Positions 1-13,112 of a stretch of 64,000 nucleotides of DNA are shown one piece after another (the stretch's first letter is position 1; every line of letters begins with the position of its first letter). Where the stretch lies: contig CAJNOP010000197.1 in NCBI GenBank assembly GCA_905250075.1, positions 124,001-188,000 on the forward strand, in the 5' to 3' direction. The DNA is from Rotaria sp. Silwood1. Lineage: Eukaryota; Rotifera; Eurotatoria; Philodinida; Philodinidae. The position numbers and the translations under genes were made by a program. Below the pieces are notes generated by a model that did not search any database, was not told where the DNA came from, and saw only the letters and a program-made list of their open reading frames with translations.

Positions 1-922
1 TATTCTGTCTATCCAACGATAAGACTGTAAATATTGTTGAAATGACTATTTGATGTCTTCTGAGATAATATTCATCTGGTTTCAGTAAAAAATTCGATAG
101 ACGTCGAAGTTTTTTATGTATATTGTCATTGAGTTTTTTTTTTAATTATTTAATCGTGAGATGGCATTAAAGAACAACATGATTTACTTTAGAAATCGAT
201 AGTTGATGAAATTTTCTACAATATATATTACTCAAGTTTTTTATTATAATGCTTTGTTGATTTTCTATAATCATTCTATTAGTCGCTGTACCAATAGTAA
301 GATAATGTAAAGAATATTGCCTGAAGATATGAAAATTTATATTTACATTCTTAATGCAAGGCATTGATGATAAGGAAGATTCTTTCTATAGCGAACATAA
401 CTCGTTTATTTTTAAGATGATGCCGATATTATTGTTAATGAAATAGATACTTTGTTTTATAAGTTATAGAGGTTCTTAAAGGACAGATAAGATTACTTTA
501 ACATGATAGACTTCTTAATCTTTGAACTCATTTCATTATCATAGATTGTGACTAACAGCAATACTAAGTACTACCTTAGTACTTATTAACAACTATTATA
601 GCCTGAATGTTTCAACATTTTAAGAGATGTTTAATAGAATTGTCGAGTTATTCTAATTATCCAAATTGAACCTCAACAATCTTAAGAGTAAAGACCTTTG
701 TATTAAAAATAAACCTATTCTATTATAAGGTAATATGAATAGTAAAAGAACTCAGATGCTAGTTCTTCTATATTTATAATATAAAATTTCAATGTTTTTT
801 TTTTATCGAAGGTTATAGTGAAACTATTTATCATTAAATTCATAACAATATTTCCGAGGTTTTCAATGTCTTAAAATGATTATAAATGATTCCAATTGTT
901 TGTTTTTTTTCTTCTTTTTTAG
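1..922. other. Non-coding flank or intron upstream of the zinc-finger gene
   Basis: AT-rich sequence with poly-T runs and no convincing coding exon on either strand. It ends in a pyrimidine tract and AG at 921-922, which is the acceptor of the first visible exon of the zinc-finger gene. It is therefore most simply the tail of an intron whose 5' exon lies outside the window. Confidence 0.6.
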
Positions 923-3859
923 GAAGTTGATCAATTACATCATTCATATTGTTGTAAAGTTCATGAATGTGGTGAAACATTTACTTCAAGATCTGAAGCA
1001 TTAAAACATGCAAAAAAACATGCAGGTATATTAAATCTAAACATTGATTTAATCCTGAGTTTTTTTTTTCTATCTTTAGAACTTGATCCATTTGATTTTG
1101 TTTGTGATCATTGTGGAAAAAAATTTCTTGGTATTGCTAATATGAAACGACATTTACGTGTTCATATGGGTAGTGAAGGAAAAGATTTTGCTTGTCCATT
1201 ATGTCATTATCGTGGTTGTACAACGACACATGTTAAACGTCATATGGCACATAAACATTTAGAAAAGTAAAATAATATTTACAAACAAAAAGAAAATTTA
1301 CAAATAAAATTTTATGTTTTTATATTTTAGATCTATACCATGTCCATATTGTTCATTTATGGCTGCAACAAATGCTGATCTAAAAATTCATATGGCTCGT
1401 AGACATTGGGATATAGAAGGACTTGATATATTAAATAATTTACCTAAAACATATAAAAAAGAATGGAAATGTAATAAATGTGATACAGTTTTTCATGATT
1501 ATTCTGTAAGAAAAGTTTTTTAATCTATAAAAAAAATTAATTTTTGTTTTATTTCTTTTTAATTAAATAGGATTTTCAAAATCATATTTATAGTCATTCA
1601 AGTCAAACAAATAAATTTCAATGTAATCTATGTCCATATAATTGTAAAAGTTTTTCAAAATTAAAAGTAAAATTGTTTTTTGTTTTGTTTTGTTTTATTG
1701 AAAATTGCTATTTTTCTTTCTTTTTTTGTTTGATTTTTAGCGACATATGCTTTATCATCAAGGTCAACGTAATTATGAATGTCCGAAATGTAATAATAAA
1801 TTTTATCAAATGGAACATCTTAAACGTCATTTAACATCGATACATAAATTAAATATTCCACAAATTGGTCGTGGAAATCGTTTATTTAGTTCGGATATAT
1901 TAAAACGGGTAATGACAAAATGAATGATTAATAATGAAAGAATTTTTTTTCGAACGAGGAAATATTTTCAACTGTTGAATCGATTTTTCGCTTGACACTA
2001 TTATCATTTAATTGGTTATGATGAGTAGTAAGAAAAACTTATGTTGATTTGTCAGATAGGCCTCATAATCACTAGAAATATCAGTAAACTAGAGTTAGAA
2101 TGAACCTATCGTTACTGAGATATTTGAATTTTTGAAGATAATCTAAAAACTGTCCAAGTTTTCTTCGTGTTCAGTTGGTAAATGTAAATGGCTAAGAAAC
2201 ATTTTTGATCAAGTGACCAAATCTATAATATGATTCTTTTTTTTTCCTATGAATACTACTGTTTCAATATTATTTTAGCATTTCAGTAAAGTAGATCGAA
2301 ACTTTTTCTTTCAAGAGTCGAAACGATGTTGATTTGTTTCCTTCAATGCAACTCCTTCATTGTTTTTCATCAGGATGGCATAATAAGATGATTCACTCTT
2401 TTTCTCGCTATTCTTAACTTTTCAATGGCGATCTTATAAATATCGTTGAGTCTAACTTAGACTCAACGTTCTGCTTTCTATATCATTAAAATAAAGTGTC
2501 TATTTTTTTGACAATTGCCAGACAATGCTCATAGGAACTCTTTATGAATTTTCTTTGCTAATATTACATTCGGAACAACCTCAGACACTGAAAGTCTTTC
2601 GTGAAACTCTAATTATCTGCAAGTTTTATATAGGATCTAAACCTGTTTCAACTTTAATGTTTGGAAAGAAAAATCATAAAGAATTTACACGAATAAGTTC
2701 TACTATTTATCATTAAATATGCAGTGTACATTTAAATGTTAAAGTTATCAAAATAAAAGTATACTTTCGTTTGTTCATTGTAATGATCATTGGAGAGAAA
2801 TCTATTTGTTGAAAATTTCATTCGACGAAACCTTCCATAAATCTAATATAGTTCAACAGAATATAGAAAATAATTTACAGTAGCATTTCATATAATATAT
2901 GCAAATTTTATGCTTCAGTTATAGAGACTGAAAAACTAAATAATTATAAATTTCATTATTTTATCATTAATATATTTATTTTTGTATAGCATTCGGATAT
3001 GCAAAATATTCCACCACCACACGGAACTGTACCTCAATGTTATAAAGTCATTTCAAAATGTGTATTTACATGTCAAAAATGTCCATTTTCAACAACGAAA
3101 CTTTATCATCTCAACGAACATGTTAAAAGTGAACATTTACAACTCGATGATTCAGCACATGTTTGTACTTTTTGTTCATATATAACAGATAAAAAAACGA
3201 ATCTTAAAGTAATAAATAATGAAAAGATTTATTTTTTTTTTTTGAGAATCTTAATTTTAATATTTTCTTTTTTTTTTCAAGCGTCATTTACATCATAATC
3301 ATGCTGGTCAATCTAATACACCTGTACTTTTATCGAATGATGCTCTTTTATCAAATCCTAATACAAAGTATGATATATGAACTAAAAAAGAAATAGATGA
3401 TTATATTATTTGAGAAAATAAAAAAAAAAATAATTATATTTTTCCTTAGATTTCAATGTGGACTTTGTCGTCGATATCAAAGTAATGTTGATGAATTTAT
3501 TAAACATATTACAGAAAAACATCGTATGGATGTATGTATGAATATTTTAAATAAAATAATAAATATCGGATATATTTCTTCTTCTTCTAGGTTGTTATAT
3601 TAGATTCCGCTAATAATGGAAATATTCATCAACAGATAAAATCTCGTGGTCGAGCTGAAGTACGTTTTTTGTCTTTGATTTATGTTTTGTTGATTTTTAA
3701 TTCATTTGTATATATTTCTAGTTAATATGTGCAAGTAATAATTCAACACCATTTCGATTTGATGAATACGGTGGTCTTGTTACTGTTATGAAAAATCCAA
3801 ATGATACAACAATAAATAATTCAAATAATTCAACAACAGATTTTCTACTTCAGCAATAA
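923..3859 (+). CDS. Multi-C2H2 zinc-finger protein (10 fingers), 5' end outside window
   Basis: Ten exons join in one frame: 923-1025, 1080-1266, 1331-1505, 1571-1666, 1741-1908, 2990-3208, 3282-3367, 3450-3531, 3591-3659, 3722-3859 (TAA). They give 440 residues and no start codon, so the N terminus is missing. Ten C2H2-type fingers can be read, e.g. FVCDHCGKKF...HLRVH, IPCPYCSF...HMARRH, YECPKCNNKF...HLTSIH and FTCQKCPF...HVKSEH. Finger 1 has Cys-x4-Cys spacing (CKVHEC). The fingers are not joined by TGEKP linkers, which argues against a recent KRAB-like tandem family. A sequence-specific nuclear DNA-binding role is inferred from the family. Most introns are 50-85 bp, but the fifth (1909-2989) is 1.08 kb. 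An AATAAA overlaps the stop codon. I compared it mentally with HINFP and REST and could not assign an orthologue. Confidence 0.85.
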
Positions 3860-6800
3860 AGAATAAAAAAGACAAAAAAGAAAAACCAAAATTTGTTTTC
3901 TGTTTTTCTATCTTTAGTTCATTTTTTTTTTTGTTCTGTATACACAATTGTTATTTTAACAATCAGTCAGTCCTCATAGGATTGTATTTTGCATCTTTAA
4001 AAAGAAAAAAAAAATATCACACACACACACACACAACCTATTTATGTGTATTGTTCTGTTTTTGTTTGTTTGTTTATTATATAAAAAAAACCATTGTCAA
4101 GAAAGAAAAAAATCTATTCAATGATTGTATTCTTTTCTTTATTGGCATATTAATAATAAAAAAAAAAAACCTATATTTAGAAGAAAAAAAAGTCGAACAA
4201 AATAACCTTGCTAATCAAATAAATAGACAATAAATCAGGATTGTTTATTGATTATAATAAAAGTTTTAGAAGAATTGTTTATGTTTTGCATATGTTTTCA
4301 TATAACACAATAGTAGAAGATTGAATATTGTTTCTTTCAAAAACAAAAAAAAAGATACATTGTATAATAGACTCTATCTGACTTGCAAAACCAAATCTTT
4401 ATAATTGTTATTCAAATTTTAATAAATAACAATAGATGAACATGTTTTATTATGATGTTAATTTCTCCTATAAGAAATTTGAAAATTCAGGAATTGCGAC
4501 TGGGAAAATGTTAACAATTGAATTTATCATTCTTGATGACATGTTAAAGGAAATTACTGTACTTGCTAGTATGAAGACAATGAAAACTTCATTAATAGAG
4601 AGATATTTTAGCAGTCATAAATGATTGTTTCTTGATGATTTATTCCTATTGTCTATTCAATTCAATATCTTTTTAATTTCGTCACATATAATATTGTTTA
4701 CCCCTTCATTTTAAATATATCCTGAAAGTATATGTCTTTACTACCTGTTTTACGAGTTTCCTAGCTATAAACATCTATTGTTAGATTATTAGAGTGGAAA
4801 ATTTCTTGCTTTAAGCATTGCATTGTGATAAGAAAACACAAACATCAATAACATGCTACATTAAAACTTACAATAGATGAAAGTCTTTATATTTTAGAAA
4901 GATCATTATCTTTACGCTTTAGTTCAAATATTGCGCTGATGAATGAATAAATGAACTGGAATTTCTATTGTCTATTTGAAAATATCTAAACTATGTTTCA
5001 GATTACTCATGATGAAAAAGTAGAACAATAATAGGCTATAATTATCTTTAATAATCTATTGAAATTTTCAAAACAGCTAGAATAATTTTAGTTTTGTAAT
5101 TTCGCCATAGTACTCAATGACGTATCTTTTAATAAATATCCAGCTGTCTATTATGTCCGAAAACGGAAACGCGTAAAACAAAAATTTGACAACACTTTTG
5201 TCGCATCCGGTATACTAGTTAATTGAAGGCGTTGTTAGAATGATAATATTTCATCTTAGATAATGAGCACCCTTGAATTTCTAGAATTTATTATATGATA
5301 GAAACGTCAAGAGAGAAAAAACATTAAGATCAATAAAAATATGTAATAAACATCATAGCATGAAATTTATTATTATTTGGAAGGAAATGAATATTTAATT
5401 CAGTGCTATTATTGAAAAGAAATTTTATTTTCTATTGATTATCATAAACTATTGACATGCTCAATGCATTTGAGAAGAACACAATTTTAAATATATGCTT
5501 GAGCGTTACTATTCATTTTATTTTGCTCATTTCCTTATTCTAAATGATACGAAAAAAGAAAATTGTTTCATTCGCTTCATTTATTATATCGAACAAGAGC
5601 GTTTCTATCGATACCTACGTTCTAACCTACTTTACAAAAAAATAAAATATAACTTAATTAAAAGCATATTTAAAAAAATGAATTTCAAAGAACAAAAATT
5701 ATTATTTAATTCAAAATGACTTCAATGTTCTAGATCGACAAGAAATTTCTTATAGTATCAACTTGAAATGTAGGTCGAATATAAAAAATATTTCTTGTTT
5801 AATTACATAAGGCGTAATTGTAGTGTTAAAAGACTTTCTCAAATATACAAGATCAAGTTTAATATTTAATTCATTACATTTAGTACTCAACAAACTAGCT
5901 GTTTAACATCTCGTACTTAGTATTTTTCTTTTAGCAAGTTTGTATTACGACTGTTGTCTTTTCTAATGCACTCTTCCAGAACAAAAACATAATCATTTTC
6001 TTCGAGAATTTCAGAAAAAGAAATGAAAAGTGACATTTGATATGATATTATAATAATCATATCAAAGATTAATTTTCTAATGAGATATTACATTCATGCA
6101 AAACCTCGTTGACGTACTGTATTCTTTTTATCATTGTCATTTTCATTATTCAAAGAAGAATCTTATATCTTTTTGTTTTTTTTCGCAAATGAAAACAGGT
6201 GAGACGTACATATATGTATTTTTCTTTTAAAAAAATTTTTTTGTCGAAAAAACTTTGTGAGTTATTTTATTTATCTAATAAATGTAATCTAATGATGTTC
6301 AAAATCAATTAATATTATTTGTTTACAATAGAATAGAGTGAAAGTAAATATTAACATTGACATAACTGTGCAAATATGAAACATGTCATGTAGGTCTATT
6401 GACACCAGTAATTTTTAAAGAAAATGGCATGAAAATTGACTTTTCTTTAAAAAAAATTTCTTTTTTTTGCATCAATGTCGACTTTTATATGTGAAATGAT
6501 AATAAAAGTCATTAAAATACAGATAAAAACAAATGTTTTACTATATTTGTTGTTATGATGCGAAAGTGGAAAATGTCAGAATGATGATCAAGTTCTCTTT
6601 TTTTTTTTCTTCTATATCATTCTGTTGTATATAGATGTAATCCAGAATAACACTGGCGATGATGAAGAAGCAAAAGAAAAGAACGGATCGAGTAGTGCAT
6701 ATTTTTTTTTTTTTATCTAATAATAAAGACATTTTTAGACTCAGTCTTCATTGATAGTAGAGTGATGAAGACAAGTAGTCGTAAGCACTATTCGAAATCT

Positions 6801-8354
6801 TCTTGATTTGTCATTAATATAAATATTAGGATTTACCGCTATCTTATATCTATTGGTGACTAATATAATACAGATTATATGAGGAGTGACAAATTAAGAT
6901 TGGTATTAGAAAAAGCACTAATACTTTTGAATTAGTATTGAAAATAAAGCTTGACACTTGTCTGTTTCTTTGCATTAGCATAATTAGTAAATACTATAAT
7001 GTTATTATTATGTTAGTATTCATTTTAACTCTAATACATCAAGTATGTAGAATAAGGTTTCATTCTCTTAAGGAATATTCTATTTGTCCATCTTTTCATG
7101 TTAGTAGAAGCAAATACTTATAGTCATTTATGTCTACTCAATAATACTAGAGTTTCTAATGTATGAATGTTATTCTTTTACAGATAGAAATGACGTCACT
7201 ATTATAGATAGTTTTGAATGAATATTAGAAAAATTTTGTCAGTAATGTCACATAAAAAATTAGTCTCTAGACAATATCTTACAAATTGGATTCTTTAAAG
7301 AACTATAATAATAAATTGCGCATTCGTATTTATGTAACTATATCTGTTCATTATCTTAATCTGTCACTTATGGTAATTGTTCGTAGTTTCTTTTTTTTGT
7401 TTTTTTGTATTTTATTAAGTACCTAAAAGACTATCAATATGGATGATTTATTGTTGTCCTAAACTTTCTACACTTTTAATGGATTTGCTTCATTTAGTAA
7501 GAAAAAAAAAAGTCGTTCTAAAGTGATTCAGACAAAAAAAAATTATCAATCAACTCACTCAATCATTATAAGTAATGTCATTTCGCTTTTCATAACACTC
7601 ATTCGCCCGTTGCATTGTTTCCCTAAGTTACTATTACGACAAAAAAATTGAGCTTCAGCAGTTTTTTTTTTTTTATATTAATGTTCATAATGGCATGAGA
7701 AAATGTCACAGAGACCATAGGTATTGAGTTGAAAAACAAAAATTACTTGTAATGAATGAATGATGGAACGAATATGCTTTATTTTTTTTCTCTATCTCTT
7801 GAGAATGCTAAAACAAGACCAATGGAAGTTTTTTTTTTTTTTTTTTTTTTTCTTTTTTATGATTTTGACGGTGGTTGCACTTGTATAATGACAATATCTA
7901 GAGAGTTAAAATATTGTCATAGAATAGATTTTTAGCTATTCATTGTACACGTGCTATGAATAGTAACATTCATCATTTTAAAAACATTTAAGAGTAGAAT
8001 ATTCTTTGACATACTTAAAAGTGATTCTACATCCTTTTGTGTTCTATATATAAATAGATTTTCAACTTTCGGATATTTACGCACACGTAATACATGTAAA
8101 AGTATGATTCATCATGTTAATTTGATGTTTGCTACACCTTTTTTTTTCTTGTAAATAATTAATTCTAATGCAAAATAATATTCTACTAGTATCCTTGTTG
8201 TTTGTTTTTTTTTTTTTTAATACTTATGTATAAATATTAAAATAAGTATTTATGATTAGATTAATATTCATTCTTATAACATTAAGGTTAAATTATAAAT
8301 TGTTTTTTTTTTTATAGATATATTTCTTTAATTAGATTATAAAGATAAATTAAG
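3860..8354. other. Intergenic AT-rich stretch
   Basis: No gene is supported in these 4.5 kb. The short ORFs here (for example 5495-5719) have composition expected by chance in AT-rich DNA, with no recognisable motif. The stretch contains a CA microsatellite near 4018 and many poly-T runs, the longest near 7830-7850. The promoter of the downstream receptor gene presumably lies at the right end. Confidence 0.6.
4018..4035. repeat. (CA)n microsatellite
   Basis: Nine consecutive CA dinucleotides, 160 bp after the stop codon of the zinc-finger gene and probably in or near its 3' untranslated region. Confidence 0.9.
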
Positions 8355-11300
8355 ATGTCGACAGATATATTTACTTTATCGTGGTTTATGGTGTTTGCTT
8401 TGATTATGTTAATTGCACTTGTTGCTAATATAATTATTATTTTAGCAATACTTCGAGATAAATCTATGCATACATCAACTTATTTTTATATAATTAATGT
8501 TAATATAGCCGATATACTTCTTGTACTTAGTTGTTTACCAGAACGTTTAACTGCAGCATTTGGATCTAATGATGGTTTTAATTTAGGCATGTTTATATGT
8601 AAGTTTTTGATTTGTTTTTGTTTTTGTTTTTGAATTATTTATTAAAATGAAAGTAAACATTTTGTTACTAGAATGTCATGCTTATGCGTAGGATTCATGA
8701 AAGGATCGCTTCTTTTATAATAGTAGTATGACAAAAATAATGTGTTTTCTATATCAAATATCATGAACATATATGAATCTAATCAATGTTGAATGAGAAG
8801 TTCTTGTTTTTTATAATCAAAGTCTTATATTTTCATGATATATTTATTAATTTAAACTAATATCATGAAATATAAAGGATTTCTTTGTTTTTGTTTGAAA
8901 TTTGCTCTCAATTACAAGTTTTAATAATAATCCAATATTTTTTTTTAATGAAATAAGAATATTAATAAGATTCTAATTCATGAAATATATAAATGAAAAG
9001 ATATATGAGAATTATTAGAATGCCTGGAATGTATCTAAACATTCTTTATTTACCTTCAACTACTTCTGATGGAATTAACATAGACTTTACAATCTTTAGT
9101 ATAGACAAATATTTTTGTAAAAGAATTATAAAAATAGACAAGGTTAATCTAATGGAAAATAAGTTCAAGCTATCCCAAAAAAGCTTATTTACTATAATGG
9201 TTATAGAATCGTAGATACATAAACACTATATTATATATTTAAATCTAAATTTAGATTGAAATGTGACGTTCATAAGCATATTCATTATTATTCTCTAAAT
9301 CTTTGAAGTGCTTTCCTTTTAGCAGTTCATAAAAATAGTGACGTCAATATCACACATAAAATTAGTTTATTTTTAACCTATAATCGACATTAAATTGAAA
9401 ATAATTGATAAATCAATAAAATATGTTATTCATATGTCATCATTTCATTTTTATTACAGAAATTATCATGTCTTTAATCGAAAATCACATATAGAATGAT
9501 AATAATTATTTGTCAAACAAAATATTTATAGCATAATGAGATAAATTTTAATTAAACCTTTCATAATGAATACTTATAGAAAAATTCAAATGTCAAATAT
9601 TTATGAAAACTAGATTAAGAAAATAATAACTAATATTTTTCACATGAATTAGATTGCTGAACATCCTGTCTTTATTGTTTATGATAACTCAAGTTGTACT
9701 TTTACGACAAAAAAATTGCATTATCAAGTGTGTACTCTAAAATAAGTATTTGAAATCAGTAAGGTCAATATGACTTTTATTTATTTATTTATTTTGTCAC
9801 AGGTACTCATAGCATTTTTAATATATATTATTCATGATATGCATGAAATTTTTGTATCAGGTTCCTTTGTTAATATTTATTAGCTTGAACAATATTACTT
9901 TTCGTATCCTTTTTCCTAAATTAATTTTAAGAATAACTTCCATTGAACTAATTCTATATCTTGCTTTTTTTCTTGATAAATTAAATTATGTTTTTTCATG
10001 ACATTCATCTATTCAAAAAAAAAACAAGTCAAAACGTTTTTTGTTTGTTCTTGTTTTATAAAATATTTCATAAAGGTTGAATTCATTAAGATTTTTTATA
10101 TAATAAAGTATATCTCAATGAATAAGGATTATAATTGCATATATAAAAGATCATAACAAAACATAAAAGAGAATAATGAATTAAATAATAATCTTCTCAA
10201 GGCTAAAGTATTATAAAAAGAAATATATGTTTATTTGAATAATAATCTTGATGAAACTTGATCATTTATCAGATTTTATTGTTATAATAGAATCTTAATT
10301 GATAATATTCTGTAATAGAATCAATAATAACATCATAAAACAAATCATACGTCAAAAAAAAAAATGATATCTCAGTAGAAATTTCTGCTTAATCATTAAT
10401 TATATGTTAAAAAAGTGAAAGTAACTTATATACCTAGTAATTTTTGTATACGACATAAAAAATTAGATATTTATTTATGTAATGTCGTCATTCATACGAA
10501 ATAATTATTTTCATACAAATTAAATCCTTACTTAAATCTAATTTTAGCTTTCCGTAGTAATTCTATTCTACATTTGCGTATGCAACAATAAGAAAACAAT
10601 TATCCTACATTTGTTGTTTCTTTTTTATCATAACGTTTATAAAATTGTGTCATTTCTATTAGTGATTCAATATTAGATCAATCGAGAATTTCACAATAGA
10701 CTATTGACAGGATTTGTCGGTTTTAAATATTGTTCATGTATCGATTTCCGTAATTAACACATTCATACACTACTAAGTGAAAATTGAATTCAATGTAATC
10801 AAATACCTTTCCGAAACATGTTAAAATTCTATAGTTGAAATCAATAGACCGAAATTTATTTTTTTTTTCCGGCGAAAGTCGATAATGATGTATCGGAAAA
10901 TATATGTATAAATCTGATTATTATTCATAAGAACTTTAATAATAGAATTGTTTCGTCAAAGGAATATAACTCTATCGTTCGATCATTTAAATATGATCGA
11001 AGCAAAACTATAGTGGAATCAATCATTCGGCAGTGTTCACGAACAGAAATAGTCAATAAATTCGATTAATGCTTATTATTATTAAATCTTAAAAATTGAA
11101 CAAATAGAAAAATAGATCGAAATATTCGAACGAGACCGTTCATTTATTATATTAGAAATTATATCAATAAAAGTTTGATGACATTTGTATTGTCTCATTA
11201 AGTTAAATAAACAAATGTACTTTTAATTCGACTTGTGTTATGTACAAAACAATAAGACATTTTCTATATTTATTTCTTAAGAGAAATATGAGAATCAAAA

Positions 11301-12966
11301 AAAAAATAAATAAATGAAGAACTAAAAAAAGATATATGCTATAATAAACAAGAATATTGATGTTGAGTATGTTTTTTTGTTTATACAATCATTTTTGACG
11401 AGAAAAATTTTATTATTCATCGACGATCGGGAAAATATGTGGAAAACTTTTTCTAGGGAAATAATTTGAATTTATGAATAGTTTTGTTTTCAATATACAT
11501 AACAAAAACTAAAAAGGACAACATATATAATCGAATTTTTGCATAGCTAACAAAACTTCTATGAAAATATTTTTTTTAAATTAAAAAAAACAAAAAAAGT
11601 TAACTGAAGAAATAAATATTAAAGTCTATGCATTTTGATTAATCTAATAGAAAAAGAAGAAAATAAATAATTAAAAAATAAAATTTCGTTTGAAATAGGT
11701 TATTTGCTACCATTTCTTCAACAAGTATCAATGCATGCAGCATTAGCATTTTTACTTATCGTAACTATACATCGTTGTTATCCAGCTGGTGTTCCAAGTT
11801 TTTTACAAGGTGATTTAATTCGTCGACAAATTCGTAATTATTCTCAAACATTATGTATTCTATGGGCATTTGCTATATTAATTAATTTACCATTATTTTC
11901 AATAACAAAATATGAAAAAAATCATTTAAATATAACAATTTTAAAAGAAAATGGTACAAATTCAACATTTTTTATTGCAGAAGCTAGTTGTTATACAGGT
12001 GCAACAGAAATATGGTCAAGAACTTATTTAATATTACTACTTGTTTTGACATATCTTATAACAGGTGTTTTTCTTATAGTTATTTATGGACGAGTTATTC
12101 GTATTATACTTGCATCAGAAAAATTTGTGACAAATCCTAGTAGTAAAAGTCCAAATACTAGTGATCAATATCGATTTGTTTCATCGGATAAAATAAAAGA
12201 ACAATATCGTTCAAAAATAATTATTCGAACAAATGGAAAAGTTGATGGAGAAACTCTACGTTCATATTCAACAACATCATCATCAAGTGGATCAAATCGA
12301 CGTCAACCACAAAATTCACCTAGAACATCTTTAGTTGTTTGTACATCAATAGGACAAAATGATTTACATAGAACATCAAGTCATTCACATTCAACACAAC
12401 ATATACAAGTTATTATTATGGTTTTTATTGTTATTATATTGTATATATTACTTCTTTTACCATATCGTTTATTAAATTTATTATATATTGTTCATAATAA
12501 AATATTTCAACAAACAATTATGAATGAAATATTATTTCAATGTTTATTAAATAGTGTTCGTTTACTTGTGTTTCTTAATTGTGCATTACAACCAATTACA
12601 TGTTTAATAATATCATCACGTTTACGTCAAACAGTTCATAAACTTCTTCGATCATGGTATAAATGTTATTGTTATTGTAGATTTTCATCATTACCATCAT
12701 CTCATACTGAACAACAGGATACTCGAGCTATTCGTATACATTTATCAAAACTATATCATAATCCAAATCGTTATCAAAATCAACAACAAAAACAAAATAT
12801 TTTTCGTGATAATCGTCCATTACAAACATCATTAAATAATACAAATTTAGTATGTGGTCATGTTTTAGCATTAAATCATTTATCACAACGACAATTTCAA
12901 CCATTTTCAAATATAACGAATAAAACTCGATTTGCTATTGCATTTACTAATGGACGAAGACAATAA
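8355..12966 (+). CDS. Rhodopsin-like 7TM neuropeptide-type receptor with altered DRY and NPxxY
   Basis: Two exons, 8355-8598 and 11699-12966 (TAA), joined through a split TGT codon across a 3.1 kb intron; 503 residues. Seven hydrophobic segments are readable: TM1 (~8-31), TM2 (LNVNIAD-like, ~42-64), TM3 starting at Cys82, TM4, TM5, a long Ser/Thr/Gln-rich third intracellular loop (~225-317), TM6 and TM7 (~363-385). TM6 carries LLLPYR, like the LMPYR of thyrotropin-releasing-hormone receptors. The canonical (D/E)RY is replaced by H106-R107-C108 and NPxxY by QPITC. The C tail is Gln/Asn/His-rich. A plasma-membrane peptide receptor is inferred; the TRHR/GHSR-like placement rests only on the PYR motif and general layout. 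Its stop codon is 146 bp from the CCDC40 stop (convergent genes) and sits inside an AATAAATAAA run. The start codon follows a T-rich tract and is the first ATG of the exon. Confidence 0.8.
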
Positions 12967-13035
12967 ATAAATTTAAAAAAGAATCTCATTTTTTTGTTGT
13001 TTATCTAGATAGTTTTATTTAAATAAAAAAGAAAC

Positions 13036-13060
13036 GAAAGAAAGAAAGAAAGAAAGAAAG
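13036..13060. repeat. (GAAA)n microsatellite between convergent genes
   Basis: About six GAAA units in the 146 bp that separate the stop codons of the receptor gene and CCDC40. The shared 3' region of the two convergent transcripts must lie here. Confidence 0.85.
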
Positions 13061-13112
13061 CAAACAAAACTGAAATGAAAATAAAGTCTACAAAATAAGA
13101 TCATTTTGTTAT

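Noticed and set aside
923..3859. Assignment of the zinc-finger gene to HINFP or REST
   Set aside because: Finger spacing and linker text do not match what I recall of either family; left unnamed.
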